Assembly (NCBI RefSeq): GCF_002156705.1
Contig: NZ_CP019893.1
Span: 2,108,001 to 2,172,000 of the forward strand
Origin: Natrarchaeobaculum aegyptiacum
GTDB taxonomy: Archaea; Halobacteriota; Halobacteria; Halobacteriales; Natrialbaceae
Reading direction: 5' to 3'
DNA: 64,000 bases
Below the pieces are notes generated by a model. The model was not told where the DNA came from, ran no database searches, and saw only the letters and a list, made by a program, of their open reading frames with translations. Shown piece by piece: positions 36,627 to 44,800 of the stretch. The position numbers and the translations under genes are program-made. Each line of letters opens with the position of its first letter. Positions within the stretch are counted from its first letter, which is position 1.

Positions 36627-37829
36627 TCAAAGCGTTTTCAGTCCGCTGCCGGTCAGCGGGACGACGACGTCGGCACCCGGTGCGAGGATTCCGTCCTCGC
36701 GGTAGCGTTCGAGTGCGGCGGCGGCGACCGCACAGGTCGGTTCGACGTAGAACCCGTCGCGGTGGAGTCGGTCGAGTGTCGCCTCGACGGGGTCGTCGCC
36801 CAGCGCGATGGCGTCGCCGTCGGTCGTCTCGATCGCCTCGAGAATCTCTTCCTGTCGGGCGGGCGCGTCGATCCTGAGGCCAGTCGCGATCGCGCTCTCG
36901 GCGTCGCTCTCGCCGAAGGGGTCGCCGTCGAGTGCCTCGACGATCGGTGCGTAGCCGGCTGCCTGTGCACCCAGCAGCCGGGGGACGCGGTCGATCATGC
37001 CGGCTTCCTCGAGCAGCGTGAAGCCGCGATACGCGCCGAGAAACAGCGTTCCGTGACCGATCGGGAGGACGACCGCCTCGGGTGCGCGCCAGTCGCGCTG
37101 GGCGGCGAGTTCGAAGGCGAACGTCATCGTGCCCGCGAAAAAGGCCGGGTTCCACGCGTGGCTCGCGTACCAGCCGTCGCCGGTCTGGTAGGGTGCGTCG
37201 TCCCCGTCGTCGTTCGCTCCGCCGCCGCCCGATTCACCATCGCTGGCCGTTGCGCCGCCGTCGTTGTCGCCGCCCGACACACCAGTGACCGCCGCCTGAC
37301 AGGCCTCTGTGACCTCCTGCCGACTCCCCTCGATCCGAACCGGACGGGCACCGGCGCGCTGGATCGCCATCAGCTTCGACTGGGCGACGTCCGCCGGGAC
37401 GTAGATGTCTGCTTCGAGTCCCGCTCGCGCTGCGTAGGTGGCGATGGCCGCACCCGCGTTGCCCGAGGAGTCTTCGACCACTCGCTCGACGCCGAGTTCG
37501 ACCGCACGCGAGAGGATCGTCGTCGCGCCCCGGTCCTTGAACGACCCCGTCGGGAAGACGTACTCGAGTTTGAACGCGGCGTCCCAGTCGGGTGCGTCGA
37601 CCAGTGGGGTAAATCCCTCGTGGAAGGTGACGTGCGGTTCGATCGGCAGGAACTCGAAGAACGTCCAGAGGCCGTCGCTCGTGTCGACCCGTGAGAGCGG
37701 CAGTGGGTCGCCCTCGGGATAGGGCCGCTCGGTGAACTCGAGGGGGTGGCCACAGCCACAGCGCCAGGGCTCCTCCGGGCCGGCCTCGTAGGTCCGTTCG
37801 CAGGCGGGACAGGTGAGTTTCGAGGCCAT
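36627..37829 (-). CDS. Threonine-synthase-like PLP enzyme
   Basis: 400 aa. A fold-type II PLP enzyme; the family turns O-phosphohomoserine into threonine. Zinc-ribbon-like N-terminus (CPAC at 7-10, CGCG at 24-27), PLP-lysine motif PTGSFKDRGATT (Lys about 98), SSGNAGAAIATYAARAG, and late phosphate loop PIGHGTLFLGAYRG. An Asp/Gly/Ser-rich stretch of about 35 residues (about 190-225, GGDNDGGATASDGES and on) interrupts the core. Haloarchaea often have more than one threonine-synthase-like protein, so it may have another substrate; hence no gene symbol. Its start codon shares one base with the stop of the upstream gene (ATGA-type overlap). Confidence 0.8.
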   Translation of the reverse strand: MASKLTCPACERTYEAGPEEPWRCGCGHPLEFTERPYPEGDPLPLSRVDTSDGLWTFFEFLPIEPHVTFHEGFTPLVDAPDWDAAFKLEYVFPTGSFKDRGATTILSRAVELGVERVVEDSSGNAGAAIATYAARAGLEADIYVPADVAQSKLMAIQRAGARPVRIEGSRQEVTEACQAAVTGVSGGDNDGGATASDGESGGGGANDDGDDAPYQTGDGWYASHAWNPAFFAGTMTFAFELAAQRDWRAPEAVVLPIGHGTLFLGAYRGFTLLEEAGMIDRVPRLLGAQAAGYAPIVEALDGDPFGESDAESAIATGLRIDAPARQEEILEAIETTDGDAIALGDDPVEATLDRLHRDGFYVEPTCAVAAAALERYREDGILAPGADVVVPLTGSGLKTL

Positions 37830-38788
37830 CAGACGGTGTCGACGTCGGTGCCGACCGAGCAGACGTACTCGCCGGTGGCGACCTGTGGCAGGCGTCGGGT
37901 TCGCCAGAGGATACCGTCGCTGTCGGCCGTGATCGTCGCCTTCGATTCGCCGAAGGGGGTCGTCACCTCGAAGATCGGTTCGCCGCGGCTGACGCGCGCG
38001 CCGAGGTCCTTCTGCATGTCGACGAGTCCGCCCACGGGCGAGCCGTACTGTTCGAAGCCGGTCGCGCGGGTCTGGCGCTCGAGTGTCGGGCTCCCGTCGA
38101 GGAAGCCGTAGTATTCGAGGACGTTGAAGACACCCTCGACGCCCTTTCGGATGCTCGTCTCGTCCCAGCCGACGGCACCACCGAGTTCGGGGTCGACGGT
38201 CGGGATTCCCTCGTCGGGGGCGACACGGGCGAGCTGGCCGTCGGGCCCTTTCTGATCGAGGACGTAGCCACAGCCGAAGGCCTTCGCCAGCTCGAGGCAG
38301 TCCTCGTGGATGCGGTGTCGGCGGCCACAGCGTACCCGGACTTCGTCGATCATCCGACTGGTCGACCCCTGGTGGAGGTCGAGCACGAGGTCGGCGCGAC
38401 TGGCGGCGTCGAACGTCGCGGCGGCGATTCGCTCGCTCGAGGTGCCGTTCTCGTTGCCGGGGTAGGCCCGGTTCATCTTCGTGTCGTCGATCGGGTTCCG
38501 GTGTTCGGCCACCTGAAACGCGTGGTAGTTGACGATGCCGACGATCAGGATCGTCCCCGAGAGTGTCGCGGGATCGAGTTGTGGGACGAGTCGCCTGATC
38601 ACGCCGACGCCGTTGAGTTCGTCACCGTCGCTGGCGGCCTGCAGATATAGCGTCTTGCCCGACCGCTCGCCGTTGATTACGGCGACGGGGAGCCCGACCG
38701 GGCTGCCGTCCCGGGTTTCGCCGACCTCGAGACGGCCCGTGTCGATCTCGCCGGGCCCTGCGCTCGCCGTTCCGAGCGTCGTCGTCAT
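37829..38788 (-). CDS. Succinylglutamate desuccinylase/aspartoacylase-family hydrolase
   Basis: 319 aa from ATG 38788. A zinc-dependent amide hydrolase with the carboxypeptidase-like fold. The zinc site is partly visible as LQAASDGDELNGVG (family form GxHGDE, here SDGDE, so the His is replaced), with DLVLDLHQGSTSRM providing the later His. The missing first zinc ligand may mean altered chemistry. The C-terminal lobe is the usual beta domain (PIFEVTTPFGESKA). It overlaps the threonine-synthase-like gene by one base, so they are translationally coupled and probably work in one pathway. Confidence 0.78.
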   Translation of the reverse strand: MTTTLGTASAGPGEIDTGRLEVGETRDGSPVGLPVAVINGERSGKTLYLQAASDGDELNGVGVIRRLVPQLDPATLSGTILIVGIVNYHAFQVAEHRNPIDDTKMNRAYPGNENGTSSERIAAATFDAASRADLVLDLHQGSTSRMIDEVRVRCGRRHRIHEDCLELAKAFGCGYVLDQKGPDGQLARVAPDEGIPTVDPELGGAVGWDETSIRKGVEGVFNVLEYYGFLDGSPTLERQTRATGFEQYGSPVGGLVDMQKDLGARVSRGEPIFEVTTPFGESKATITADSDGILWRTRRLPQVATGEYVCSVGTDVDTV

Positions 38789-38888
38789 GTCCCAGACGAC
38801 GGACCCGTCCACTATTATACTGTCTGTTGATGATGGACAGGAACCCGCTCCAGTTGCCGACTTTCTCTCAGCAGGTGTCCCGTCCCGG

Positions 38889-40013
38889 TCACTCGGCCGC
38901 GTCGTACTGCGGGAGCCGTCCCGACCGCGCCGAGCCCTCGAGGAAGGGGAGACTCGTCTGCCGTGCCGGAATCTCCTCGCCGTCGACCCGGACCGAGAGC
39001 GACTCGGTCTCGCAGTCGTACTCCACGAGCGCGAGGGCGATCACGGCCTCGAGCATCGGGCTCTCGACGGCACGGGTGACTTCGCCGACGGTGGCGTCGC
39101 CGTCGAAGACGGTCGCACCGGCGTCGGGGACGACTGGTTCGTCGTCAGGTGCGTCGGCAGCCCCCTCGAGTGTGAGTCCGACCAGTCGGCGACTCGGCTG
39201 GCCGACGTTCTCGACACGGGAGACGACCTCCTGGCCGACGAAACAGCCCTTCTCGAAGTCGACGGCCCCGCGGAGACCGAGCACGTTCGGGATCTGCCCC
39301 TCGAGTTCGGCGTCGAACAGCGGCGTGCCGGCCTCGAGACAGAGGGCCTCCCAGGTCCGGTAGCCGACGGGTGCGGCGTTCATCCCCTGTGTGAGGAGGA
39401 CGTCGTGGACCGCCTCGGCGTCGGCGGCACTGCAGACGACCTCGTAGGTCTCCTCGCCGGGGTGGCCGTCGGTTCGGATCACGGTCACGCCGGTGTCGCC
39501 CATCGTTCCACGGACGAAGGTGTGGGGCTGTTCGGGCGTCGCCGCGCCGTTGAGGACGCTCGCGACCTTCTCGGTCGCCTGTGGCCCGCAGAGACGGAAG
39601 ACGGCGTACTCGTCTGTCGCGTCGGTGATCTCGACGTCCTGAATGAACACCTTCTCCGACCAGTCGTCTGCGAGGTCGCCGGCCGCTCCGGGCTGGGTGA
39701 ACAAGAGGAGACGCTCGCCCGCGTTGTAGACGGTCAATTCGACCTCGACGCGACCCTGCGGATCGAGGACCAGCGCCTCACAGCCGCGGCCGTCCTCGGC
39801 GGGGACGCGGTTCGAGACGACGTTGTCGACGTACTCGAGTCGGTCCTCTCCCTCGACGACGACGACGCCGTAGGCGGCCTCGAGCAGGCCGACGCCGTTG
39901 CGGACCGCCCGGTGGGCGCGCTCGGGCCGGCCGTAGTGTTCGACGACCGTTCGACCACCGCGGTCGCCGAAGGTCGCCCCGTGGTCGGCGTGAATCGACT
40001 CGATGACACTCAT
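38889..40013 (-). CDS. YgfZ/GcvT-like folate-binding protein
   Basis: 374 aa. The conserved motif KGCFVGQEVVSRVENVGQPS (about 275-294) is the K-G-C-[FY]-x-G-Q-E mark of YgfZ/IBA57, which help repair or assemble 4Fe-4S proteins using a folate. The fold is that of the glycine-cleavage T-protein (RTWEALCLEAGTPLFDAE). A true GcvT would lie with gcvH/gcvP; none is here, so the YgfZ reading is preferred. It starts MSVIESIHADHGATFGDRGG at ATG 40013. Confidence 0.82.
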   Translation of the reverse strand: MSVIESIHADHGATFGDRGGRTVVEHYGRPERAHRAVRNGVGLLEAAYGVVVVEGEDRLEYVDNVVSNRVPAEDGRGCEALVLDPQGRVEVELTVYNAGERLLLFTQPGAAGDLADDWSEKVFIQDVEITDATDEYAVFRLCGPQATEKVASVLNGAATPEQPHTFVRGTMGDTGVTVIRTDGHPGEETYEVVCSAADAEAVHDVLLTQGMNAAPVGYRTWEALCLEAGTPLFDAELEGQIPNVLGLRGAVDFEKGCFVGQEVVSRVENVGQPSRRLVGLTLEGAADAPDDEPVVPDAGATVFDGDATVGEVTRAVESPMLEAVIALALVEYDCETESLSVRVDGEEIPARQTSLPFLEGSARSGRLPQYDAAE

Positions 40014-40091
40014 ATCACTGTCCTCGAGCCTCGTCCTCTCAGGCGTTTCGATTCGCGAAGTCCCGGGACTCGGCAGGCGAGCGGTCTCGAG

Positions 40092-40400
40092 TCAAAACGG
40101 GAACCGCTCGCGGAGCCACTCACCGATCGTCGCCGACTCTTCGTCGTCGACTGGCTGGTCCGGGACGACGCGCTCGTGGGGCTTGATCACCGTCCGACCG
40201 CCCTCACCCACGCTCGATTCGACTTCGATGAGTCCGTCGGCTTTCAGCGTCGACAGCGCCGTCTCGAGGTCGTCGATGTCGACTTCGACGGCTGCCCGGA
40301 GTTCGAAGACAGTCATCCCCTCCTCGGCGCGGTTGACGAGCGCATCGAGTACCGCCACCTGCGTCCCGTCGCGGTTCCGGTACTCCCGCTTGGCTCTCAT
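40092..40400 (-). CDS. Small winged-helix protein (DUF6432-like)
   Basis: 102 aa. The body TQVAVLDALVNRAEEGMTVF, followed by LRAAVEVDIDDLETALSTLK and DGLIEVE, has a winged-helix DNA-binding outline, and the C-terminus (ATIGEWLRERFPF) is conserved by memory in a haloarchaeal family (DUF6432). Possible small transcription regulator. It is 78 bases from the YgfZ-like gene, same strand, possibly co-transcribed. Confidence 0.7.
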   Translation of the reverse strand: MRAKREYRNRDGTQVAVLDALVNRAEEGMTVFELRAAVEVDIDDLETALSTLKADGLIEVESSVGEGGRTVIKPHERVVPDQPVDDEESATIGEWLRERFPF

Positions 40401-40512
40401 CCGGTCTCACTTTCGACAGCGCGGGATTTGACGTTTGTCGTTCGCTCTCACGGATCCGTGACCGATCGGATCTCGTGGTTGACAGCGATCTGAGCAAATA
40501 GTGGGCGGTACG

Positions 40513-40520
40513 TTTTTTAT
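40513..40520 (+). promoter_or_regulatory. TATA box of the acidic zinc-finger gene
   Basis: A TTTTTTAT run 25-32 bases before the ATG at 40545, suggesting a leaderless transcript. Confidence 0.55.
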
Positions 40521-40544
40521 ACCCAGAATCGGTACGGTGGGACA

Positions 40545-41639
40545 ATGGTCCTGCGATGTTCGCTGCTCGGTCACGACTACGGGGAACCCGACGTCGAACG
40601 CGAGCGCGAAGAACGGGGCAGCGAAGTCGTCGTTACCGTCCAGGAGTACGAGGAGTGTTCCCGCTGTGGCGACCGCAACGTCCTGAGCGAGAACACCGAA
40701 GTGCGGAGTCTCTCCGGGACGAGCGCCGATGGAGCCGCGCCCCCACGATCCGAGTCCGACGCCGAGGCCGAATCGACCGCCGACGATCAGCCGAACCGAC
40801 CGGACGCTGCCCGGGGCGAACCGAGTGGCGCCGAGGCCGGCGCTGGCGGCGGCGCTAGCGCTGGAAGCGAGTCCGAGTCGACGGCCGACCCGGCCCCCGA
40901 GACCACCGGCGAGGACGCCGAAATCCTCGACGCAGAGGACGACGCGTCCGGCGGCGTCACCATTCCCGACGCCGAGACGAACGGCCCGGTCGAGGCCCGG
41001 CCCGACCCGGACGGTCAGGTGGCAACCGACGACGCCGTCTCGGCCGACCATCCGTCCGACGCCGACGGCGAACCGGTGACCGACGACGGCGAAATTCTGG
41101 AACCAGCGGACGAGTCCACCGACGACGACAGAGCGCCCGGTGCCTGGCCCGACTCGAGCGACGTCGGGCCGCCGGTCGACCGCGACGGGGAACCGACGAC
41201 GTGGCCAGACCCGGAGGCCGACTCCGACGGGATGGAGGCGACTGGTGACTCGAGCGACGAACCCGGACCCGTAGCCGACGATCCGGCGGAAGAGCAAACC
41301 GACGCCGTCGTTCTCGAGCACACCGACCCGACCGAGACCGGTGCCGACGCCATCGCGACGGACTCCGAAATCGTCGACGCAGGCCCCACCGGTCCCGAGC
41401 CCGACCAGGAACCCGACTCGAGCGGCCGCCCGAGTCTCAGTACCGGTTCGGGGATCGAGCGGGCAGACTCGGTTCCGACGCCCGGCGAGACGCCCGCCCG
41501 ACGAACCGACGACGTTCAGACGGAGTACTACTGTCCGCGGTGTGAGTTCGTCGAACCGGACGGGCAGGGCTCGCTCCGACCCGGGGACATCTGTCCCGAC
41601 TGCCGGAAGGGCTACCTCGGGGAGCGTCCGGTCCAGTAA
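40545..41639 (+). CDS. Very acidic protein with terminal zinc fingers (DUF7093-like)
   Basis: 364 aa. The N-terminal 50 residues hold a zinc knuckle (YEECSRCGDRNVL) after MVLRCSLLGHDYGEP. The last 45 residues hold a second (YYCPRCEFVEPDG, ICPDCRKGYLGE). The 250 residues between are low-complexity, rich in Asp, Glu, Ser, Pro and Ala, and probably disordered. It resembles a conserved haloarchaeal family recalled as DUF7093. Function unknown; the two-ended zinc layout suggests a scaffold or an adaptor. Confidence 0.72.
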   Translation: MVLRCSLLGHDYGEPDVEREREERGSEVVVTVQEYEECSRCGDRNVLSENTEVRSLSGTSADGAAPPRSESDAEAESTADDQPNRPDAARGEPSGAEAGAGGGASAGSESESTADPAPETTGEDAEILDAEDDASGGVTIPDAETNGPVEARPDPDGQVATDDAVSADHPSDADGEPVTDDGEILEPADESTDDDRAPGAWPDSSDVGPPVDRDGEPTTWPDPEADSDGMEATGDSSDEPGPVADDPAEEQTDAVVLEHTDPTETGADAIATDSEIVDAGPTGPEPDQEPDSSGRPSLSTGSGIERADSVPTPGETPARRTDDVQTEYYCPRCEFVEPDGQGSLRPGDICPDCRKGYLGERPVQ

Positions 41640-41745
41640 CCGAACGCGATTTTCCCGGCGAATCGGGACGGCGGCGTCCGGGTATCAGTCCGGCGTAACG
41701 TCGCCTATGAAAAGAGGTAAAGACCCTGCCGTGTATCTCAGAGCC

Positions 41746-42132
41746 ATGAAGGAGTACAAGATGCGTCGCGGCGAATATCTCGAGGAACGAATCCCCGACA
41801 TGGAAGCGACCGTCGAGGAGTACTTCGGTCCGATCACGGGTACCGAGGAGTTCAAAGGGAGTGACCTCTACGTCATCGGCGAGCCCGACAACCCCGTCTT
41901 CGAGAAGATCGTCGTCGGTGCCGTCGAATACTCCGGCAAGAAGGACAAACTCGGCGTCGAATTTCACGAGCGCGATCCCACCGAACTCGGCCCGGAGGAA
42001 CTCGAAGCCGCTGCCGATGCCGTCGACGCGAAAAACGACTTCCTGCTCGAGGCGACCGGTCGTGACGCCAAGGCCCGTCGTGACTCGCTGAAACGCTCGG
42101 TCGAGGACGACCCGGACCACGACGTCGCCTGA
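41746..42132 (+). CDS. DUF5611-like conserved archaeal protein
   Basis: 128 aa from ATG 41746 (MKEYKMRRGEYLEERIPDME); an in-frame ATG at 41707 would add 13 residues and cannot be ruled out. Contains YFGPITGTEEFKGSDLYVIG and FEKIVVGAVEYSGKKDKLGV. Small alpha/beta protein found in haloarchaea and some other archaea, recalled as DUF5611. No known role. Confidence 0.72.
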   Translation: MKEYKMRRGEYLEERIPDMEATVEEYFGPITGTEEFKGSDLYVIGEPDNPVFEKIVVGAVEYSGKKDKLGVEFHERDPTELGPEELEAAADAVDAKNDFLLEATGRDAKARRDSLKRSVEDDPDHDVA

Positions 42133-42236
42133 TCGCGGGGTTCTTTTCTACTTCGACGGTTCCGGTCACGGATCGGCGCTCGAGCGCCAGTCCGAATTCG
42201 GAATCGTTACGACGACGCCGTCTATTCGTTCGATCG

Positions 42237-42425
42237 ATGGAGTTCACTGCGTTTGTACTCGCGACCGCAGTTGCACACGTCGGTTTCGCGATCTTCGTCA
42301 CCGCCCATGCGAAGCTCACTGCTCAGGACGCCGGTAACTGGCCGTACCTGACGCTCTTGCTGGGGCTCGCCGGTGTCGCAGGTTACTTCTTCTACGACGA
42401 GATCGCAGAATCCGGACGGATCTGA
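42237..42425 (+). CDS. Small two-helix membrane protein
   Basis: 62 aa. Two hydrophobic segments, FVLATAVAHVGFAIFVTA and LTLLLGLAGVAGYFFYDE, with a short polar loop (TAQDAGNWPY). No homology recognised from sequence alone. It sits 104 bases after the DUF5611-like gene. Confidence 0.55.
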   Translation: MEFTAFVLATAVAHVGFAIFVTAHAKLTAQDAGNWPYLTLLLGLAGVAGYFFYDEIAESGRI

Positions 42426-42534
42426 CCGGCCGGCCGTCGCCAGTTTCGACTCGCTCGTGAGAAACCGGGGGTCAGAAGCGAGAACGCCAGAAGGGAGCGT
42501 TGGTGGTCGTTTCTCGAGCGTTCGAGGGGGTCGT

Positions 42535-44055
42535 TCAGGCCAGGAAGACGTGCCGCGGCCGGTCTGCGAGGATGTCCCGGCCGTACTGCACCGTTTCCGA
42601 GAACTCGTCGCTTCGGAAGAAGGCCATCGCGTCCTCGCGGGAGTCCCACCGGCTGGCGATGAACATGTCGTTTTCGTCCTCGCGGTTGGCCAGCAGGTCG
42701 GACTTGCGGTGGCCGTCCATCTCGGCGAGCAGGCCGCCGACGTCCTCGAAGGTGCCGACGAAGTCGCTCCGGTGCTCGGGCTTGACGGTGTAGAACATTC
42801 CCATCGTCCCCCAGGAGTCGTCGTCATCGTCGCCAGCCTGTCGGACGATTTCGGGAAGGTCGGCGAGGAACCCGGCCGCCGTCTTGGCCGCGCGCTCGGT
42901 CTCCCAGAGGCTGACGACTGCCGTCTCGGCGTCCTCGTCGCTCGTTTCGGATTCGTAGACGGCGGTCTTCACGTGCGTGTCGTAGTGGTCGAAGTTCGTC
43001 CGGAGGCCGTCGACCTCGTCGAACAGGTCGTCCGGGTCGGCCGCCGAGTAGAGGACGACTGCGTGGATGTCCTCGCCGTGTGGCTGGCCCGCGTAGACGC
43101 CCTGCTCCTCGAGTTCGCTCCGGACGTCCTCGCCGGCGACGCTGCTCGGTGGACCACCCGAGTCCCCGTGGGCGTGGCTGTCGGCCTCGTCGTCGCGCTC
43201 GCCGTGGGGATGGTCGCCTTCGCCGTGGGCACCATCGCCGTGTGGGTGGCCACTCTCGTCGTCGTCTTCGGTCGGAACCGCCTCGCCGGCCATGTATGCC
43301 TCGAGGTCTGCGGGTTCGAACCGGCGGCCGACGTAGAAGCGGCCGAACTCGGCGTACTTCGAGGTCGAGGGGTCGAAGCGCATCTCCGCGAGCAGGTTCT
43401 TGATGTTCGCCGGGTCGTTGGCGAACAGCGAGACGCTCCACTCGTGGTCGTCGAAGCCGATGCTGCCGGCGGTGATCTGGCTGACCTTCCCGCCGTAACT
43501 GCGACCGATGTCACCGTGAGAGCTCATGTGTTCCGACCGGTCCTCGAACGGCAGGTCGTACCAGTTGTACTCCGGATCGCGACGCTTCGACATCGGGTAG
43601 AAGTTGACGTACTCGGCGTCGGGGATCTGCGGGTAGAGCTTCTGCTCGAGGTAGCGCTTGAGGCCGGTGTTTTCGACCTCTTCGTCCTCCTCGAAGTAGG
43701 CGTCGGTGACGTAGTCGGACACCTCGGCGACCGAGATATAGGAGTCGGCGCGCTCGGTGAACTCGGCGAAGGCCGTGCCGTCGAACCGCCGCCCGAGGCG
43801 TTCGACCTCGGCCATCGTCGGCCGGATGTGCATGACGAGCAAGTCGACCTCGTGGCCGAGCATGGCGAACGTCGCCGAGTCGCCTTCCTCGGCGTCGACG
43901 ACGGCCTCGCAATCGTCGAGGAAGGCCGCTCCCTCCTCCAGTGCGCGCTCGCGGACGTGATCCGGGGCCGCCCGCCAGGCGTCCCAGTCGACGGTCCGGA
44001 AGTCGTGCAGGATGTACCAGCCTTCTTTGGTTCGCGGTGGGGTCCGTCGTTCCAT
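42535..44055 (-). CDS. pitA: PitA-type haem protein: chlorite-dismutase/HemQ domain fused to monooxygenase-like domain
   Basis: 506 aa. Residues about 1-245 form a HemQ/chlorite-dismutase fold; the motif SSHGDIGRSYGGKVSQI (about 179-195) provides the likely proximal haem His. A His-rich linker (about 262-305, GHPHG, DHPHG and SHAHG, seven His) joins it to a C-terminal antibiotic-biosynthesis-monooxygenase-like domain (about 315-506, with FYTVKPEHRSDFVGTF and FIASRWDSREDAMAFF). The Haloferax PitA protein has this fusion. HemQ relatives decarboxylate coproheme in haem synthesis, so a role in haem formation is likely. Divergent from a PadR gene 169 bases away. Minus-strand TATA-like CTTCTTA at 44081-44087 implies a leaderless start. 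Confidence 0.9.
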   Translation of the reverse strand: MERRTPPRTKEGWYILHDFRTVDWDAWRAAPDHVRERALEEGAAFLDDCEAVVDAEEGDSATFAMLGHEVDLLVMHIRPTMAEVERLGRRFDGTAFAEFTERADSYISVAEVSDYVTDAYFEEDEEVENTGLKRYLEQKLYPQIPDAEYVNFYPMSKRRDPEYNWYDLPFEDRSEHMSSHGDIGRSYGGKVSQITAGSIGFDDHEWSVSLFANDPANIKNLLAEMRFDPSTSKYAEFGRFYVGRRFEPADLEAYMAGEAVPTEDDDESGHPHGDGAHGEGDHPHGERDDEADSHAHGDSGGPPSSVAGEDVRSELEEQGVYAGQPHGEDIHAVVLYSAADPDDLFDEVDGLRTNFDHYDTHVKTAVYESETSDEDAETAVVSLWETERAAKTAAGFLADLPEIVRQAGDDDDDSWGTMGMFYTVKPEHRSDFVGTFEDVGGLLAEMDGHRKSDLLANREDENDMFIASRWDSREDAMAFFRSDEFSETVQYGRDILADRPRHVFLA

Positions 44056-44080
44056 GACCGGTGGGTTGGTCCGCGACCGA

Positions 44081-44087
44081 TAAGAAG
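44081..44087 (-). promoter_or_regulatory. TATA-like element of pitA
   Basis: Reads TTCTTA on the minus strand, 26-32 bases before the ATG at 44055. Confidence 0.5.
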
Positions 44088-44224
44088 GGTCTGCTTCGAT
44101 CCCGGTTCGCTGGAGCCGACTCGAACGCCGTCGATCGCGCCGGCCAGTGATCGCCGTCGAAGGTTCCCGTCCCGAATTGCTGGCGTCAGAAACCCTTTAG
44201 GGCCGCCCCCGTAACTCCGGGCCA

Positions 44225-44761
44225 ATGCGGAAGAGTGGGCCGCCGAAGGGGCTGATCGCGTATCTCGTCCTCGAGTTGCTCGAGGAAAAACCACGGTACG
44301 GCTACGAGGTACTCAAGGAAATCTGTGAGATCAGCGGCGGCCACTGGGAGCCCTCCTACGGGTCTGTCTACCCGATTCTCTACAAGTTCGAGGAGGAAGG
44401 GTGGGCCGAGCGAATCGACCGCGAGGACGAACCCGACCGGAAGTACTTCGAGTTGACCGACGCCGGCCGCGAGGAACTGGCCGACCGCCGGGAACGGTGT
44501 CCGACGGACGCCGTCGAGTTCGCCGACGTCATTCTGGGGTACGTCCACGTCTACGCCGCGTTCGCGACCGACGATCGGTTCGAGATCCCCCACCGCGAGG
44601 GCACCTGGCGATTCGACGAGACGTTCAACGCCTGGCTGGTCGAGCAGGTGATCCGCCACCACGAGCACTACTTCGACACCGAGTTCGAACGGCTCGAGGA
44701 CAGCCCCGAGGAGTTCTACGACCGCCACGACGTCGACGAGGAGGAGCGAAGCGGTCGGTGA
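44225..44761 (+). CDS. PadR-family transcription regulator
   Basis: 178 aa. PadR-type winged helix at about 10-85: LIAYLVLELLEEKPRYGYEV, then GGHWEPSYGSVYPILYKFEE and YFELTDAGREELADR. The C-terminal half (about 90-178) is helical and may bind a ligand or dimerise. It is transcribed away from pitA across a shared intergenic region, which suggests control of the haem protein or of itself. A TTTAG block (about 44195-44199) is at TATA distance. Confidence 0.88.
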   Translation: MRKSGPPKGLIAYLVLELLEEKPRYGYEVLKEICEISGGHWEPSYGSVYPILYKFEEEGWAERIDREDEPDRKYFELTDAGREELADRRERCPTDAVEFADVILGYVHVYAAFATDDRFEIPHREGTWRFDETFNAWLVEQVIRHHEHYFDTEFERLEDSPEEFYDRHDVDEEERSGR

Positions 44762-44800
44762 CTGCTGTCTCACCGGTCGAGTCCCACGTCGGCGGACGAG

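Noticed and set aside
38889-40013. Glycine cleavage system T protein
   Set aside because: The KGCFVGQE motif is the mark of YgfZ/IBA57-type proteins and no gcvH or gcvP gene is adjacent.
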